From contig OZ005610.1 in NCBI GenBank assembly GCA_963930655.1, positions 17,730,001 to 17,794,000 on the forward strand: 64,000 nt of DNA. Direction: 5' to 3'. The notes beneath the pieces were generated by a model. It searched no databases, was not told the DNA's origin, and saw only the letters and a program-made list of their open reading frames with translations. The first letter of the stretch is position 1. Every line of letters starts with the position of its first letter. The DNA comes from Myrica gale. Lineage: Eukaryota > Streptophyta > Magnoliopsida > Fagales > Myricaceae. Positions 1 to 13,183 of this stretch are shown one piece after another. The translations under genes were made by a program, and so were the position numbers.

Positions 1-1208
1 CTATGATGTTCCTTCTCTAAATATCTTATCATTTTCTTCTAAGCTACGACGTTCCTCCTCTAAATATCTTCTCCTTTTCTTCTAAGTAACTTCATTAAAC
101 TTGAGAAACAGAATCCACTGAAAGCAGCATTGATCACCGAGTTTTAATGCGTATAGGAATAATATTTACAGAAATAAAAAATGAAATTAGAAGTGGTCTC
201 AAAGCTCCACGTCCTCTGAACTCTCTAAAGCCGCAGCATACCTTTTTGAAAAGCTATATCAAGTAATTTTATACTAAGGGTGAGAATTTTATCCGGTGAA
301 AATTGGAAATTCTGGTTCTGGCCTATTCAAGTACCGGAACCGGAACCCATTTTAGGGAAATTCCGGAACACGAATCGGAACCGGAAATTCCGGCGGAAAT
401 GCCGGAATTTCCGATTCCAATTTTTTTTTAAAATTCTGGTTTAAAAAAAAAAGTGACCCGGTTGCTGATTTCAGTTAGTTGGTGGCCGAATCTCTCACCA
501 GCACTCTCTTGGGGTGGGGTTTGAGGTGGAGTTCACTAGGGTTGTTCAACCCAAAACAGGCACCTACACCGGATATGCCGGTTTTTAAAAAAAGTCACCT
601 ACACCTACACCGGATATGCCGGTTTTTTAAAAAAGACCACCTACACCTACACCGTTAAGGGCATAAACCGGCCCTTAGCGGTGTCGGTTTTAGCGGTGGC
701 GGTTTCCGGTAATGCTACATTCATATTGAATCATTTTTTTAACATATTACGCACATAGAAAATATAAACTCTATACTAATACAATCAATTCAATCCAAAA
801 TCAATAATACAATCTAAACTAATACAATTCAATCCAAAATCAATAATCTAATTCAAACTAATACAATCCAATCCAAAATCAATAATCCAACCCAAAATCT
901 AATATTTATCCACTTTTTTCTCTAATTGGAAACAGATTATCCGAAGCTGATAGCAGTCAACAAGGAACACATCCCACCCTGCACCTTGTACAATCACCTT
1001 TTTACATGTAAAAGTGCTAGAAAATCAGATCGCATTGCCTGAGTTCCCTCAGGTGAGAGAAATGTCAATGAAGAAATCCTTCGAGGGGACTTTTCTTTTG
1101 GAATAGTCATTGTACATCAGAATTAATAACTACAAGGAGAATGGTCTGGTAACAACATTCCAGAACGAAACACACTAGGAATAGGAAGAGAACTGCGCGG
1201 ACAAATGT
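1..1208. other. Repeat-rich flank, no gene recognised
   Basis: I see no supported coding region here. Positions 297-425 are a CCGG-rich tract that starts TAAGGGTGAGAATTT, which resembles the ends of plant hAT elements. Positions 534-715 are a separate repeat, listed on its own. Positions 740-905 are low-complexity AT-rich DNA in which blocks such as AATACAATC and CCAAAATCAATAAT recur. The rest shows nothing recognisable. Confidence 0.5.
534..715 (+). repeat. hAT-like left end, GGTGTAGG/CCGG family, copy 1
   Basis: The segment starts TAGGGTTGTTCAA and continues with duplicated blocks around CACCTACACC and CCGGTTTTTAAAAAA, then CCGTTAAGGGC and TAGCGGTG. The same order of blocks occurs at 1375-1490 and at the left end of the hAT element at 13184. 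No matching right end or target duplication was found for this copy, so it is probably truncated. Confidence 0.5.
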
Positions 1209-1374
1209 CCTATAACCAGTGGCGGATCCAGGATCCAATTTGAAGGGGGTCGAACACATAAGGTGAAATGACAAAAAAAAAAATTCAATGTAATGTAAAA
1301 AATGTCTTATAGTTAAAATATCGATAATTAAGGATTAAAAACATTAAAAATTTTAAAATACACGTACATAGGGC

Positions 1375-1490
1375 TGCACAACCCCGGTGTAGGTGCCAGT
1401 TTTTAAATAATTGCCACCTACACCTACACCGTTAAGGGCAAAAATCGGCCCTTAGCGGTAGCGGTTTCCGGTTATCCTACATTAATCTTC
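1375..1490 (+). repeat. hAT-like left end, GGTGTAGG/CCGG family, copy 2
   Basis: Starts TAGGGCTGCACAACC and carries the same ordered blocks as the copy at 534-715: GGTGTAGGTGCC, CACCTACACCTACACC, CCGTTAAGGGC, TAGCGGT. It lies just inside the left end of hAT-like element 1. No partner right end was found. Confidence 0.5.
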
Positions 1491-1991
1491 GTAATAATAA
1501 AATGCGACAAAAGGAAATTGTGTTAGCTTCCAATTTGGAATGTGTGACCGTGGGAACTTTAAGAATTGCAAGCCTAATATTATACAAACATCAAGAAATA
1601 GTTCATTGTTGAGTACAATCTAATAGTAGCTTCAAAGTACCTGTCAAGACAACTTGATGAGTAACCTTTAAGCCCACTCACGTGCAACTTGAGCGAGCAT
1701 ACAGAAAAGGGACATGACTATTGATTTTAACCATGACATAATCCGAAGTACACATGGTGGGTATGCTCTTTGCTACACATTGCAACAAAATAAAACAGAG
1801 ATGACACTGCCTATCTTCTCATATATGACACTAACAAATGCAATGCAATAGTGCAATTGTTGATGCAACAATCTGACATAAAACATTTATTTCCAAATCA
1901 CGTGTTATAAAAATAAGACAGACTAGCACTAACAAATGCAATGCTACTGACTGCTTCTATAAAGAAAAGTAGGAACATAGATGATGAAAAC

Positions 1992-2078
1992 CTTAGCGAT
2001 CTGCAGTGCTAGGATAATGATCCATACAGCAACAAGAATTCCAACTTCCTTCCAATATACATTCTCAAGAATAGATAC
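1992..2078 (-). pseudogene. Captured exon of a TauE/SafE sulfite exporter-like gene
   Basis: This 87-nt stretch is bounded by an AG acceptor (after TTTACC) and a GT donor and encodes exactly 29 codons. The residues include ILENVYWKE followed by a hydrophobic membrane segment ending ALQIAK. From memory this is the conserved mid-protein segment of plant TauE/SafE family membrane proteins, putative sulfite/organosulfonate exporters with many membrane spans. I found no exon for the preceding or following TauE segments within 1-6000, so this is an isolated fragment inside hAT-like element 1. Family assignment is fairly secure; function here is very unlikely. Confidence 0.65.
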
Positions 2079-2164
2079 CTGGTAAAGTTTAAAAAAAGTC
2101 AGTCCTGAGAACCGTGAATCAAAAGAACTGTTATATGTGAATTGAATAAGCCAGAACATTGTAC

Positions 2165-2229
2165 CACAAGCTCAGCCTCATCCTCCTCTTCCCATCCATC
2201 TGTGGATTCGGTATCTTCATTTGTTTCCC
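2165..2229 (-). pseudogene. Possible acidic exon next to the TauE-like exon
   Basis: A 65-nt stretch with a TTTTCAG acceptor and a GT donor. In one frame it encodes an acidic, serine/threonine-rich peptide containing DGWEEEDEAEL. It ends on a codon boundary, and the next exon downstream on the same strand (2078-1992) begins on one, so an 86-nt intron could join them in frame. I do not recognise this peptide in the TauE family; it may be a variable cytosolic loop or come from an unrelated gene. Confidence 0.3.
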
Positions 2230-2902
2230 CTGAAAATCTAAAAAAGTTGAGCAAAGATAGAATCACAGAACCTCAGAAGCACATTACTCAAAGCATGGTT
2301 TCCAATCCTTTATAAGCATTGATAACACATAACATAATGGCAAATCACCTGACTACACTTGTTTTGAATCCAAACATTGGACTCTTCTCAGACGCAGGGA
2401 TAACATGCCGAAGAGAAGGAAAAAAAATCAAGGACAACAGTTATCTATTGCCTATTTGTCTATAATGAAAACCAGGCATGGTTAACTTACCTTAAAAAAA
2501 AACAAACATGGGACTTTTATCAAACACCAAGGATAACATGCTATTTTTACTTTCAAAGAATGACACGCGAAAAAAACGCCCTGACTGGTTGATGTAGGAA
2601 AAGAAACCAAAAAGAGAGCTTCAAGGAATTCCAATAACTCGCAAAAAACTGAATCCATCTAATTACATGACATCCTTAGAGTTTAGAAAATTAAGGGGCA
2701 TGATGCATGTGACTAAGTTCTAGATCCTGAATTCTCGGTTTTCTTGGACCATTCAACAAAAGAATTACTCAGGCAGAGACATAAGCAGAAACCAGCACAT
2801 CGGAACCAAACAACATACTAAACAACCAAAAAAGTAACGACCATGTAAGATCCACAACTCAATTTTCTCCTTTCTTCTTTTTTTACTCAGTTCCAGACTC
2901 AC

Positions 2903-3010
2903 CAGACGCCTCCACTGGGGGAAGAAAATGATAATACCAATAGAATAAAGGGAATTAGGGCTCACAGTGGAGGGACTACGGGGAGGCCGAATCTGGTTGC
3001 GAGAAGCCAT
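2903..3010 (-). pseudogene. ATG-containing first exon of an unrecognised gene
   Basis: An ATG (3010-3008) opens 36 codons ending exactly at a consensus CTG|GTGAGT donor. The peptide is basic and proline/serine-rich at first (MASRNQIRPPRSPST), then hydrophobic (LYSIGIIIFF), so it could be a short signal anchor or organelle-targeting N-terminus. The product is not recognised and no in-phase second exon is evident. Because it lies within hAT-like element 1, it is best read as a captured gene 5' end, possibly with its promoter (3011-3300). Confidence 0.4.
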
Positions 3011-3260
3011 TTTCGATGCCAAAAACACGAATTGGACTCGGACTTGGACTCAGAGCTCTTTTGAGGAGACCTCCTGGTGTGAGCCCGTGGATTGCATCCA
3101 AGAAAACTCAGATCTATATCTTGGCCTTCATTTTGGGCAACGAATGGCCGGTGATGGAGAAGAAGGAGGAGAGAATCAAAGAGATTGGGTTTTCGTACGT
3201 ACAAAGAGATGGGGGTCGAGCTCCCAAAGGCCGAGGCAATGCAGGTTGAACACCCGGGCT

Positions 3261-3300
3261 GGTCTGGGCCTATGGGATCGGGCTCCTATAGGCCCAGACC
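3261..3300. repeat. Inverted repeat hairpin upstream of the captured exon
   Basis: GGTCTGGGCCTATGGG pairs with CCTATAGGCCCAGACC further right, giving an almost perfect stem of about 16 bp around a GC-rich loop. It lies 250-290 bp upstream of the ATG at 3010. Confidence 0.6.
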
Positions 3301-3310
3301 AACTTTGAAA

Positions 3311-4920
3311 CTGCGTTTAGACCCTAAAATATACCTAGAGGGGGGGTGAATAGGTATTTAAAAAAAACTTAAGCAAGATATACTATCAATCACGATAATA
3401 CAACAACAAAAAGATCAAGCTATAATGTAATTTACAGCAGCTATTAACAAATGAAACAAGTAGAATTTGTAACACTTTAAACACTCAATTCTGTGAAGAT
3501 GTAATCAATGATATGGTCAAACAATGTGCAGATTTATTCAACCTAATACATGCAAAGATTCTGAGATTTCTATAGTAACTTTAACAATCAACACAAAAGT
3601 TAATAATCTCAGCAAGATAATCACAACCCTTCAAGAACTAAAAACAAGGAAACACTGCACAATTTACAGCAAGTCAGAAAGTAGAACAAGATGATTTTCA
3701 GCAATACTAGCAATCAAGATTCACTCTAATTAACAGCAAGCTACCTTTTAAATTTTAAGCAACAATAAAATCATCAAATGATTTATTTATACATCACTAA
3801 TCAACTAAAAATCCAGCAATATACTATGTCTATATCACAATCAAGATCAGAAAATTTATACCAAAGAACACAACCAATGCAGCAACTAATTAGCCCTTTA
3901 ACAGAACAAGTTTTCAGCTAATGAGATCTGCAAAACAATAAGCACAAGATTGGTTAGATAAAAACAAGATCAAGATCAAAATCAACAGAAAACAACAATA
4001 TAGACAACACCAAATTTTTTGTTGACGAAGTGAAAAATTTCTCAAGAAGAACGTCTTCTGAGAAATAAAAAACACTTCGGGTGATTCCACCAAGTTTTTT
4101 CACTAGAACGTCGGGATTTTACAATGGTGATCTAGCCAAAGACCCTTTAGCCTCAAGACCCCTTTTCATATGTAAAATCACTCAATCCACCGAATTGGGT
4201 TGGTGCCCAGCACCCACAAGAAGACCAGCAACTCTGGTACTCGTTCTACAGCAGATCCCACGAACTCGTAGGCTTGAAACTCCTCTGAAAACTTTCAGCA
4301 GCAGTTGTTCTTGAGAACCCACTCAAGAACCTCAACACTTGGTGATTCAAATCTTCAACAATAAAGAAGTATGAACGTCCAGCCTTCAATCAACGATCAA
4401 GGCTCTCAGATCTTCCACCAGAGGGAAGCTAACACACTCTCACATTCAGATCTCGGTTAGAACCGAATCTTGTTCAAGAGAGAAAATAGGGAAATCGAAT
4501 ACAGAGGAAATTTTCTGGAGTTTTCGGGCTTGGTCGATAAGTGAATGACGTCCAGGTGATTTGAGAAAGTTGTATATGGCTTTAGTGAGGGTAAATTAGT
4601 CAAAACAAAATTGTTTTGATGACTGGACATCTTTCTAGAAGGTCCATACGATATTTGCAGAATTCCCGCTAGGCTGACCCAAGGCTAACCCAGCCAACTG
4701 AAAATCTGTCTAACAGCTCAGCAACTGTCTCCCAACCATTCTAGATGCACCCAGCTCCTTCCAGAACCTTTCTCCTTAGCTCCACGTCCTTCCAGACTTA
4801 ATCAAGTTGCTGATACAATTCTAAAAATGGAAAAATACATTTATACAAAGAATTGTTTTGACCATGGAAAATATGCCAAACTTACAAACACTTTCAAACT
4901 TATATAAAAAAAAATTTACA
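3311..4920. repeat. LTR-retrotransposon-like noncoding sequence
   Basis: Begins near CCTAGAGGGGGGGTGAATAG, a motif common in plant LTR retrotransposons. A similar motif, AGAGGGGGTTGAATTG, occurs near 20845. The following 1.5 kb is AT-rich with no supported coding sequence. LTR ends and a target duplication could not be defined, so the extent is approximate. Confidence 0.35.
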
Positions 4921-4996
4921 TGTAAAAAAAAAATTGGCCGATCCAATGGGTGGCGGCCGCCCAGGGCCGCCCCCTGGATCCACCTCTGCCTATAAC

Positions 4997-6984
4997 AGAA
5001 TATTTAGAAAATCAAAGAACAAAATAGGATAAAAGAATATAGATGCAAGAATGAAAAGGAACAACATGTTTTAACCAGTAGCATGCAAGATTTACCACAA
5101 AAATCATTTCAGAAGTACTTCTGAGTAAGAAAATCAGCTTAAGCTCATATGTACTCATTGTCTCTACAAGCCATTTTAAACAGAAGATGAACCACATTAT
5201 TACCAGAATTCTACTCCATAGAAGAACCTGCTAATACAGAAGACAACAGGAAGCGACAGTCCTCCAAAGTCGGCCAGTGAACAAGAAGGTTCCTCCTACC
5301 GAATGCGTCTCGAGCAAACCACAAGGTTTTTGAACATTCCTACACATTAGTTTAAGGAAACTTAGAAATAGGATGCAGGTAAAGGAGAAACTGAACAAGT
5401 TTAATAAAAACAAACACAAACTTACCACTCTAGATGACAGCCCATGGACCTTTGATCGTAGAAAGAACAATAGGAATAGAATTTTGTCCATTTTCATCAC
5501 GGGCGTCCTAGTATGTACATGTGAGTTGACAAAGCAACACTTTCTCAGGGCTTGCATAAGAATCTCTGTATCATTGCAATCGCTATTAACATTTACTCCA
5601 ATTATTTCACCTTCAGAGTCTTTAGTGTCAAATGCATCTGATCATTGAAGTGAAATACATTTACTTGAAGCATATTGATATAGAACGCGAATTACATGAA
5701 ACGTAACCATAAACTAACATAGAAAAACAAAACTCAAAGATGTAAATATGGGAAGAACGAATAAATTGAATATAACAGTCATAACAGTCAAATGAATAGC
5801 TATCCGACCACATATATGGTTTGAAAGAAAACACAAAAGTGATTAATATGCCAGTAGCATTTGAGAAAAATTGTATGAAGGAAAAAGGTCAAATCATTAA
5901 TATGCCAATAGCACTCAAGAAGGTCAATTACTTAGCTAAACTTCACAGAAACCAAATCCAATCCGTGTTTATGGTTCCTACATCTTAATCGTTCAATCCA
6001 AGAGCACTCAACTCTCTAAGATCATAAGCAGAAATGGGACCAGAAGCAACTAAAATTCAACATAACACGGAGAAAGTATAAATTAAAACTTAATTGGGTA
6101 GTTATTCATAGGAAAGAGAGTCTTGGACACATGGCAAAAGGTTAAGATTTGCAAAATCTTCAATAAGTGGTCGGCCATTAGTATTTAGAGTGGGCTTGGG
6201 TGGGTTTTGGGCTTTCATGCACTATCGGGCTTCGGCCCAACTTGTTTCCACAAGCCCAACCTAAGTCCAATTGAAATTTAAATGCAATTAAATAAGTATT
6301 TTAAAATAATCAAGTTCAAATAAAATCAATTACATGAATTAATAAAATCAAGTTGAACAAATATTATCACATTAATATGAGTAAGGAGAGATTATGAAAA
6401 CAAGATCTGAAAAGAAAATATTAACCAAGAAAAAGGAATTTCGGCCCTATTCAAAATTATCCAAATTAATATAAAAATTTAAGGAAACAAAACTAAAGTC
6501 AAATAAGAAATTTAAGCACATGAAATCAAATGAAAATATTGCAAGGATTTAAGAATTAAAGAAGAAGGCACATACACAATTTAGAAACCGAAACAATTAA
6601 ACAAAGACCAAAGAGGATAATTACTTAAAATATTAGAGGAAATAAAATCAAGACAATTAGACAATTTAAACACATGCATTTGCACAAAAAATAGTGATCT
6701 CAATTCAAAGATTAAAAATAAAATGAAAGAAATCCTATTAGTAATTAATCAAATGATAAATACTAAACAAGACACAGATTAAGAAATTAAAGCAAATACT
6801 AAGGAAAAAAACAAAATTACTAAAGATATTAAAAGGAAAGCCTTCACACGAGAGTTTGAAAAGTAGATCAAAAAATTAGGGGTATCACAAAAAACCTTCC
6901 GGAGGAGGTGACCATAGAGTTGAGTTAATTGCGGATACAGCTTATCTTGCTAGGCGTTATGATGTTAAAAGCTTAGTTTTCTAA
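4997..6984. other. No gene recognised
   Basis: Minus-strand stretches around 5240-5650 have some coding look (a GT donor near 5424, readable acidic peptide), but I could not place them in a family. Positions 6180-6250 contain GGGCTTGGGTGGGTTTTGGG-type sequence typical of plant LTR retrotransposons. Positions 6250-6890 are very AT-rich and show nothing else. Confidence 0.4.
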
Positions 6985-8258
6985 CAGGACAGGAGAGTTG
7001 TGAAGGATTGGATCGAGTACTCTAGAGAATCGTTGAAAATATTAGCCTTAAGGTTTCCAAATAACCTTATACAATTAATTTTGATGATAACAAACAGTTG
7101 TAATAAGTTTCAATAGAACTTCTAACTTGTGGAGCTTTTTCTGATTTTGTTTAGGGTTCAGTAAATGGAAACGACAAAAGAAAGTGGGTGTCTTGGCCCA
7201 CATTTGTAAACCTTGTGAGAAAGGTGGTTTGGGTATTAGAGATCCTTCTAAAGTTCGAGATGCCTTGCATATGAAATTCGCTTAGAAGATATTATTGGGT
7301 GATTCTCTATGGCGTCATAATTCTAGCGGTACATTTAAAATTCTTCACCATCTAGACTTGTGATGAAGCGAGGTAACTCAACTTTTTGGAAAGTGGTGGG
7401 TTCTTGCATTCCTATGACCTGCAAACATCTTTTTTGGCGGATAGGAGATGGTCGCATGAATTTCTAGTTTGATAATTGGATGGGAAATGGTCATCTTTAT
7501 GAGTTGGTGCGGTTAAGAATCATAATTTGCGCGTTTTGTGTTTTTTCAGCTGTCAAATTGGGACTTATTTCAGCTTGAAGATCTTGTCGAGCTGCTATTG
7601 TTCCCAATATTTATTTTTCTTAACCTCGCTTGCGAAATTGATCTGATACTCTTATTTGGAAGGCAAATCCAAAAGGTATGTTTCTAACTCGAAGTGCATG
7701 GCAAGTAATTCCATCCAAATTTACTACGGTGTTAATTGGTGTCGTTGGGTATCACATAATAATCTTCTTAACAATATGTCCATGGTTATATGGAGAGCGA
7801 TTTATGAACGCTTACTTATTGATGCTCGCATTAGTCATCTTGGTATTCCTATTATTTCTAAATGTAATTGTAGTGTGGAAGGCCATATTGAAAACAACGA
7901 TCATATCCTCAATACTGGTATGATTGTGATTCAAGTTTGGAATTTTTTTTTCTAATGTCCTTTGGGGTGTCCTTTGTGAAGGTGAGACATTCGATGCTAT
8001 AGCTATTATCCATATGATTCAAGGTAGCATATTCACATTTCTTAGCACCTGAATTCGGTTTCACATCCGTCAAGTATTGACAAGACGATTCTCGAAGATC
8101 TCAATTTTTTTGTTTCTTTCACCTACGTTTGTGTTCTAGATTAAACTTGGGAAAAAATTTATAAACTTAATTCAGAAGGGAGTAATTTTGGTAATCCTGT
8201 TATGAGTTATAATGATAGTGTTTTCATAATAATAAATGTGATATCATTGTTGGATATG
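6985..8258 (+). pseudogene. LINE reverse transcriptase relic, 5' part (zinc knuckle and RNase H start)
   Basis: Several frames together read like the C-terminal half of a plant non-LTR reverse transcriptase. Near 7200-7300 there is ICKPCEKGGLGIRDPSK, the typical end of the RT domain. At 7640-7950 there is the zf-RVT region (TLIWKANPKG, then SMVIWRAI, then LGIPIISKCNC). Near 8150-8200 there is the RNase H start (FIKLNSEGSNFGNP). Frameshifts and stops interrupt it throughout. It stops at 8258, where hAT element 2 is inserted, and resumes at 11051. Confidence 0.75.
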
Positions 8259-8629
8259 CTTGATTTTAGGGGTGTAAGTCCGGTCCGGCCTCCGGCGGAT
8301 CTCCGGTTCCGGTTACGACACTGGTTCCGGTAAGAAGAGGTCCGACCCTTCCAGGAACCGGAATCGGTAGTGAATTTTGAGTTTTCCCGGAAGCGGAAGT
8401 TTCCGCCGGTTTAGCGGAAAATCCGATCTGATTTTTTATTTATTTTTTATTAACTGAATTGTAAAACGACGTCGTTCTATTTTAAATAGAACGACGTCGT
8501 TTAGTTGTTTTAAAAAAAATCGCTTTCATCGGGGATAGAAACCCTAACTCCCTGACTCTTCTCCCCCCCACCCTCTCCTAGTCCTTCGCGACCCCCCTCG
8601 CCCCTCGGCCCTAAGTGACTAAGTCCTCT

Positions 8630-10819
<2,190 letters not shown>

Positions 10820-11050
10820 TTATTTTTTCATTTGTTTGTCAATTACATGTTTTAGGATTTTATTTTGTGAATTACATCTTAGCGGACTTAGCGGAATTCC
10901 GCTATCCGCTTCCGCTAAGTCCGCTTCCGCTTCCGCTAAGAGTCGGAAGCGGAAGCGGACTCTATTTTGGCCATCCGTTAGTTAGCGGACCGGATGTCGG
11001 AATGTCAAATTCCGCTTCCGACTAGTCCGCTATTCACCCCTACTTGATTT

Positions 11051-11290
11051 TATGGCATGTGTACTGGTAATCATACAAAACTCTGTGCTACACTAGATGG
11101 ACTAATTTTGTGTAAAGCAGTGGGGATTGTGGGATTATTGGGATGAATTTTTAGAGTTGCTCAATTGGTTTAATTTTCAAATATCTCATACATTGAAAGA
11201 GGTAATATAGTGGCCGATTTATTAGCTAAAGAATGGGGCTTTAGGAAGGAATGTGAACGTTGTTGGCGATGAAGGATATCAAGTTATGCA
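11051..11290 (+). pseudogene. LINE RNase H relic, 3' part
   Basis: Continues the LINE interrupted at 8258. It includes a stretch reading ILCKAVGIVGL and the C-terminal RNase H motif NIVADLLAKEW near 11205-11240, degenerate but in the order expected for plant LINEs. It begins immediately after the right-hand target duplication of hAT element 2. Confidence 0.65.
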
Positions 11291-11848
11291 GTCAGTTATT
11301 GATCATCAAATTCCATGTGTGTCACATCTCGTGCCCATATTAACTTATAAGCTCTATTTATCGTAATATAATGCTAACTAAATGAGATTTCGGCACAAAA
11401 ATACTTCCAAGCTCTGAAATGACCAAAATAGCCTCACTCAAGGAAAAATGGAATTCTCAAGGTAGATTAATTCAGTACCAGAATGAAGAAAGAGGATCTA
11501 ACAATTTCGATAGGGATAAAAAATAACAATAATTTGGATTTGAATAAGCCAGAGAAATTATTTTTCTGTCGACAAGTCACCAATAAGCTATTTAGATATA
11601 TTCAAGTAATAAAATTGGATTTCGCTCATCGTGAGCCCGAGTGTATTGCTCTCTTCGTTCACCACCAAGCGTCTGACTCCTAGTTGGGTTTGCTATCCCT
11701 TTCTTCCTTTTGTTCCCTGTCCTATCCATCTAGTTTCTATTTCCTTGGCTCGTGTCTTTCCTCTTACTACTATTACTTGGTCACTTTGGAAGAAATAATG
11801 AAAACACAAAGCTGTTGTCTTGGGTGATATTTCGGGGCTACTGAAACT
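11291..11848. other. No gene recognised; probable LINE 3' region
   Basis: No coding feature is supported. The stretch around 11700-11800 resembles the pyrimidine-rich 3' end of plant LINEs, but no poly(A) tract or target duplication was found. Confidence 0.3.
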
Positions 11849-11850
11849 AG

Positions 11851-12090
11851 GGCTGTCCATTGGCCGGTCCGGTTCGGTTCGGTCCGGCCGGCCAAACCGG
11901 CCATTTTATGAAGTATGTATTAGGGCTGAAAACCGGAAATGCGGTCCGGTTTTCGGACTGCAATTCGGTCCGGAACCGCATTTCCGGTTGCCTTATATTT
12001 AAGGTCTGGACCACTTATAAGTGGTCCGGTCCGGTCCTTAAATATAAGGCAACCGGAAATGCGGTCCAGACCGGATTGCGGTCCGAAAAC
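11851..12090. repeat. CCGG-rich hAT-end-like repeat with a long palindrome
   Basis: Starts TAGGGCTGTCCATTGG, like the ends of the hAT elements in this window, and is dense in GGTCCGGT/CCGGAAATGC motifs. A long palindrome with arms of roughly 45 bp centres on CCACTTATAAGTGG (12011-12024): CCGCATTTCCGGTTGCC at 11976-11992 is repeated inverted near 12049-12065. No flanking target duplication was located. Confidence 0.55.
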
Positions 12091-12149
12091 TAGAAGTCCA
12101 AGGTATTTCCGTGATTTCAGGAATCAAAATTTTGAACACAATGGATAAA

Positions 12150-12400
12150 ATATGGGCTTCTGCTTGCAGGGGGTGGCTCTCGGCCACCATTTATCAGGGG
12201 AAGCCGAAGGGGAGCTACTCTGGCCTCCCTTCGCGTGAGGAGGGCTAGGGAGCCCAAATCTGGGCTTCCGCGGCTCGCACTGCGAGGGGTGGCAGGGAGC
12301 CACCCCGCGGCTTCCTTGATAAGGGGTGGCTCCCGGCCACCCCTTATCAGGGGAGCCACCTTGGCGATGGGGCTGTGCTCCCCCTCCCCCTCGCGCGAAT
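12150..12400. repeat. GC-rich island with stem-loops
   Basis: A sharply GC-rich block in AT-rich surroundings. It includes a perfect 13-bp stem with a 5-bp loop at 12318-12348 (GATAAGGGGTGGC and its complement around TCCCG), and related GGTGGCTC/GGCCACC repeats at 12170-12195. No coding feature is supported. It probably derives from a transposon terminus or subterminal repeat. Confidence 0.5.
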
Positions 12401-13183
12401 GACCCGTTTTTTTACAAAAATTCCATCATGGAGGTTTTTTTTTTTAAAAAGTCATACACGTGTCGCGATATTATTTGGTGGTAACGTGTCCCACCATTAG
12501 TTTACTGTGCAAGGAGGAGACGAAATCGCACAGAAGGACTACATCGATAAATGAGGATACCCTATGGACTTATGTGACCAAATTTGAAACCTAGGGACCA
12601 AATTGATAAAGGGCATAAAACTCAGGGATCAAAATGGTCATTAACCGTAATTTATTAGGTACTAACACCTTCATCTTTCAATTTTATGATATTGAGCGTA
12701 TGAACTTTTAATATTCTTCGATTTGCACCATATAGCCGAATTAGTCATTAAGTCTTATGGTAAATACCCACGTGTTATCCACGTGATTCACTCTTGCTTG
12801 TTATGCCCATTTTGTTCTTTGGGTAAAATATACTTTGCACCCCAACTATGAGTCTTCCAATTTCGTGACATTTTCGTTGATTTGCCCCCATAAGCTAATT
12901 GACAGTTAAATGTGACGGCAAAACGTCTCGCCCACATGATTTACTGATACAAATCAGGAAGTTCTTTAAATCATGGTGTTCTAATGATAGGCAGAGGATT
13001 TTTAAGAAGAATATTTTTATATTTCAAATCTGGTTATTTATTTATTATTTTTTCCCTAGTTTGTTTCCTAGATTGTAGTTCATCGGTTGGATAATTAGAA
13101 TTTGGAGCAATTTCATGTTTGACATTTTTTTTAAAACTTTGAAGTGATTCCAATTGTAGAGCTATTATATGTGTTTTTGTTTC

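Larger units (their letters stand above)
1217..4988. mobile_element. hAT-like element 1 carrying gene fragments
   Basis: The left end reads CAGTGGCGGATCCAGG. The right end, read inward on the minus strand, is CAGAGGTGGATCCAGG: 14 of 16 bases match, and both start CA as hAT ends do. Both ends are flanked by a perfect 8-bp duplication, CCTATAAC (1209-1216 and 4989-4996), the length hAT insertions produce. No transposase is visible, so the element is non-autonomous. It contains a TauE/SafE-type exon, an acidic exon and an ATG-bearing exon, all on the minus strand, plus LTR-like noncoding DNA (3311-4900). Beyond the 16-bp tips the two ends differ, so it may be composite or carry later insertions. 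Confidence 0.7.

Noticed and set aside
2903-3010. Considered as the first exon of the TauE/SafE gene
   Set aside because: Its peptide does not resemble the usual TauE N-terminus, and it ends on a codon boundary whereas the next visible exon needs one base carried over. It is left as a separate unrecognised exon.
5231-5650. Minus-strand coding-like stretches with possible splice donors
   Set aside because: Readable peptides change frame repeatedly and I could not match a family, so no gene is called.
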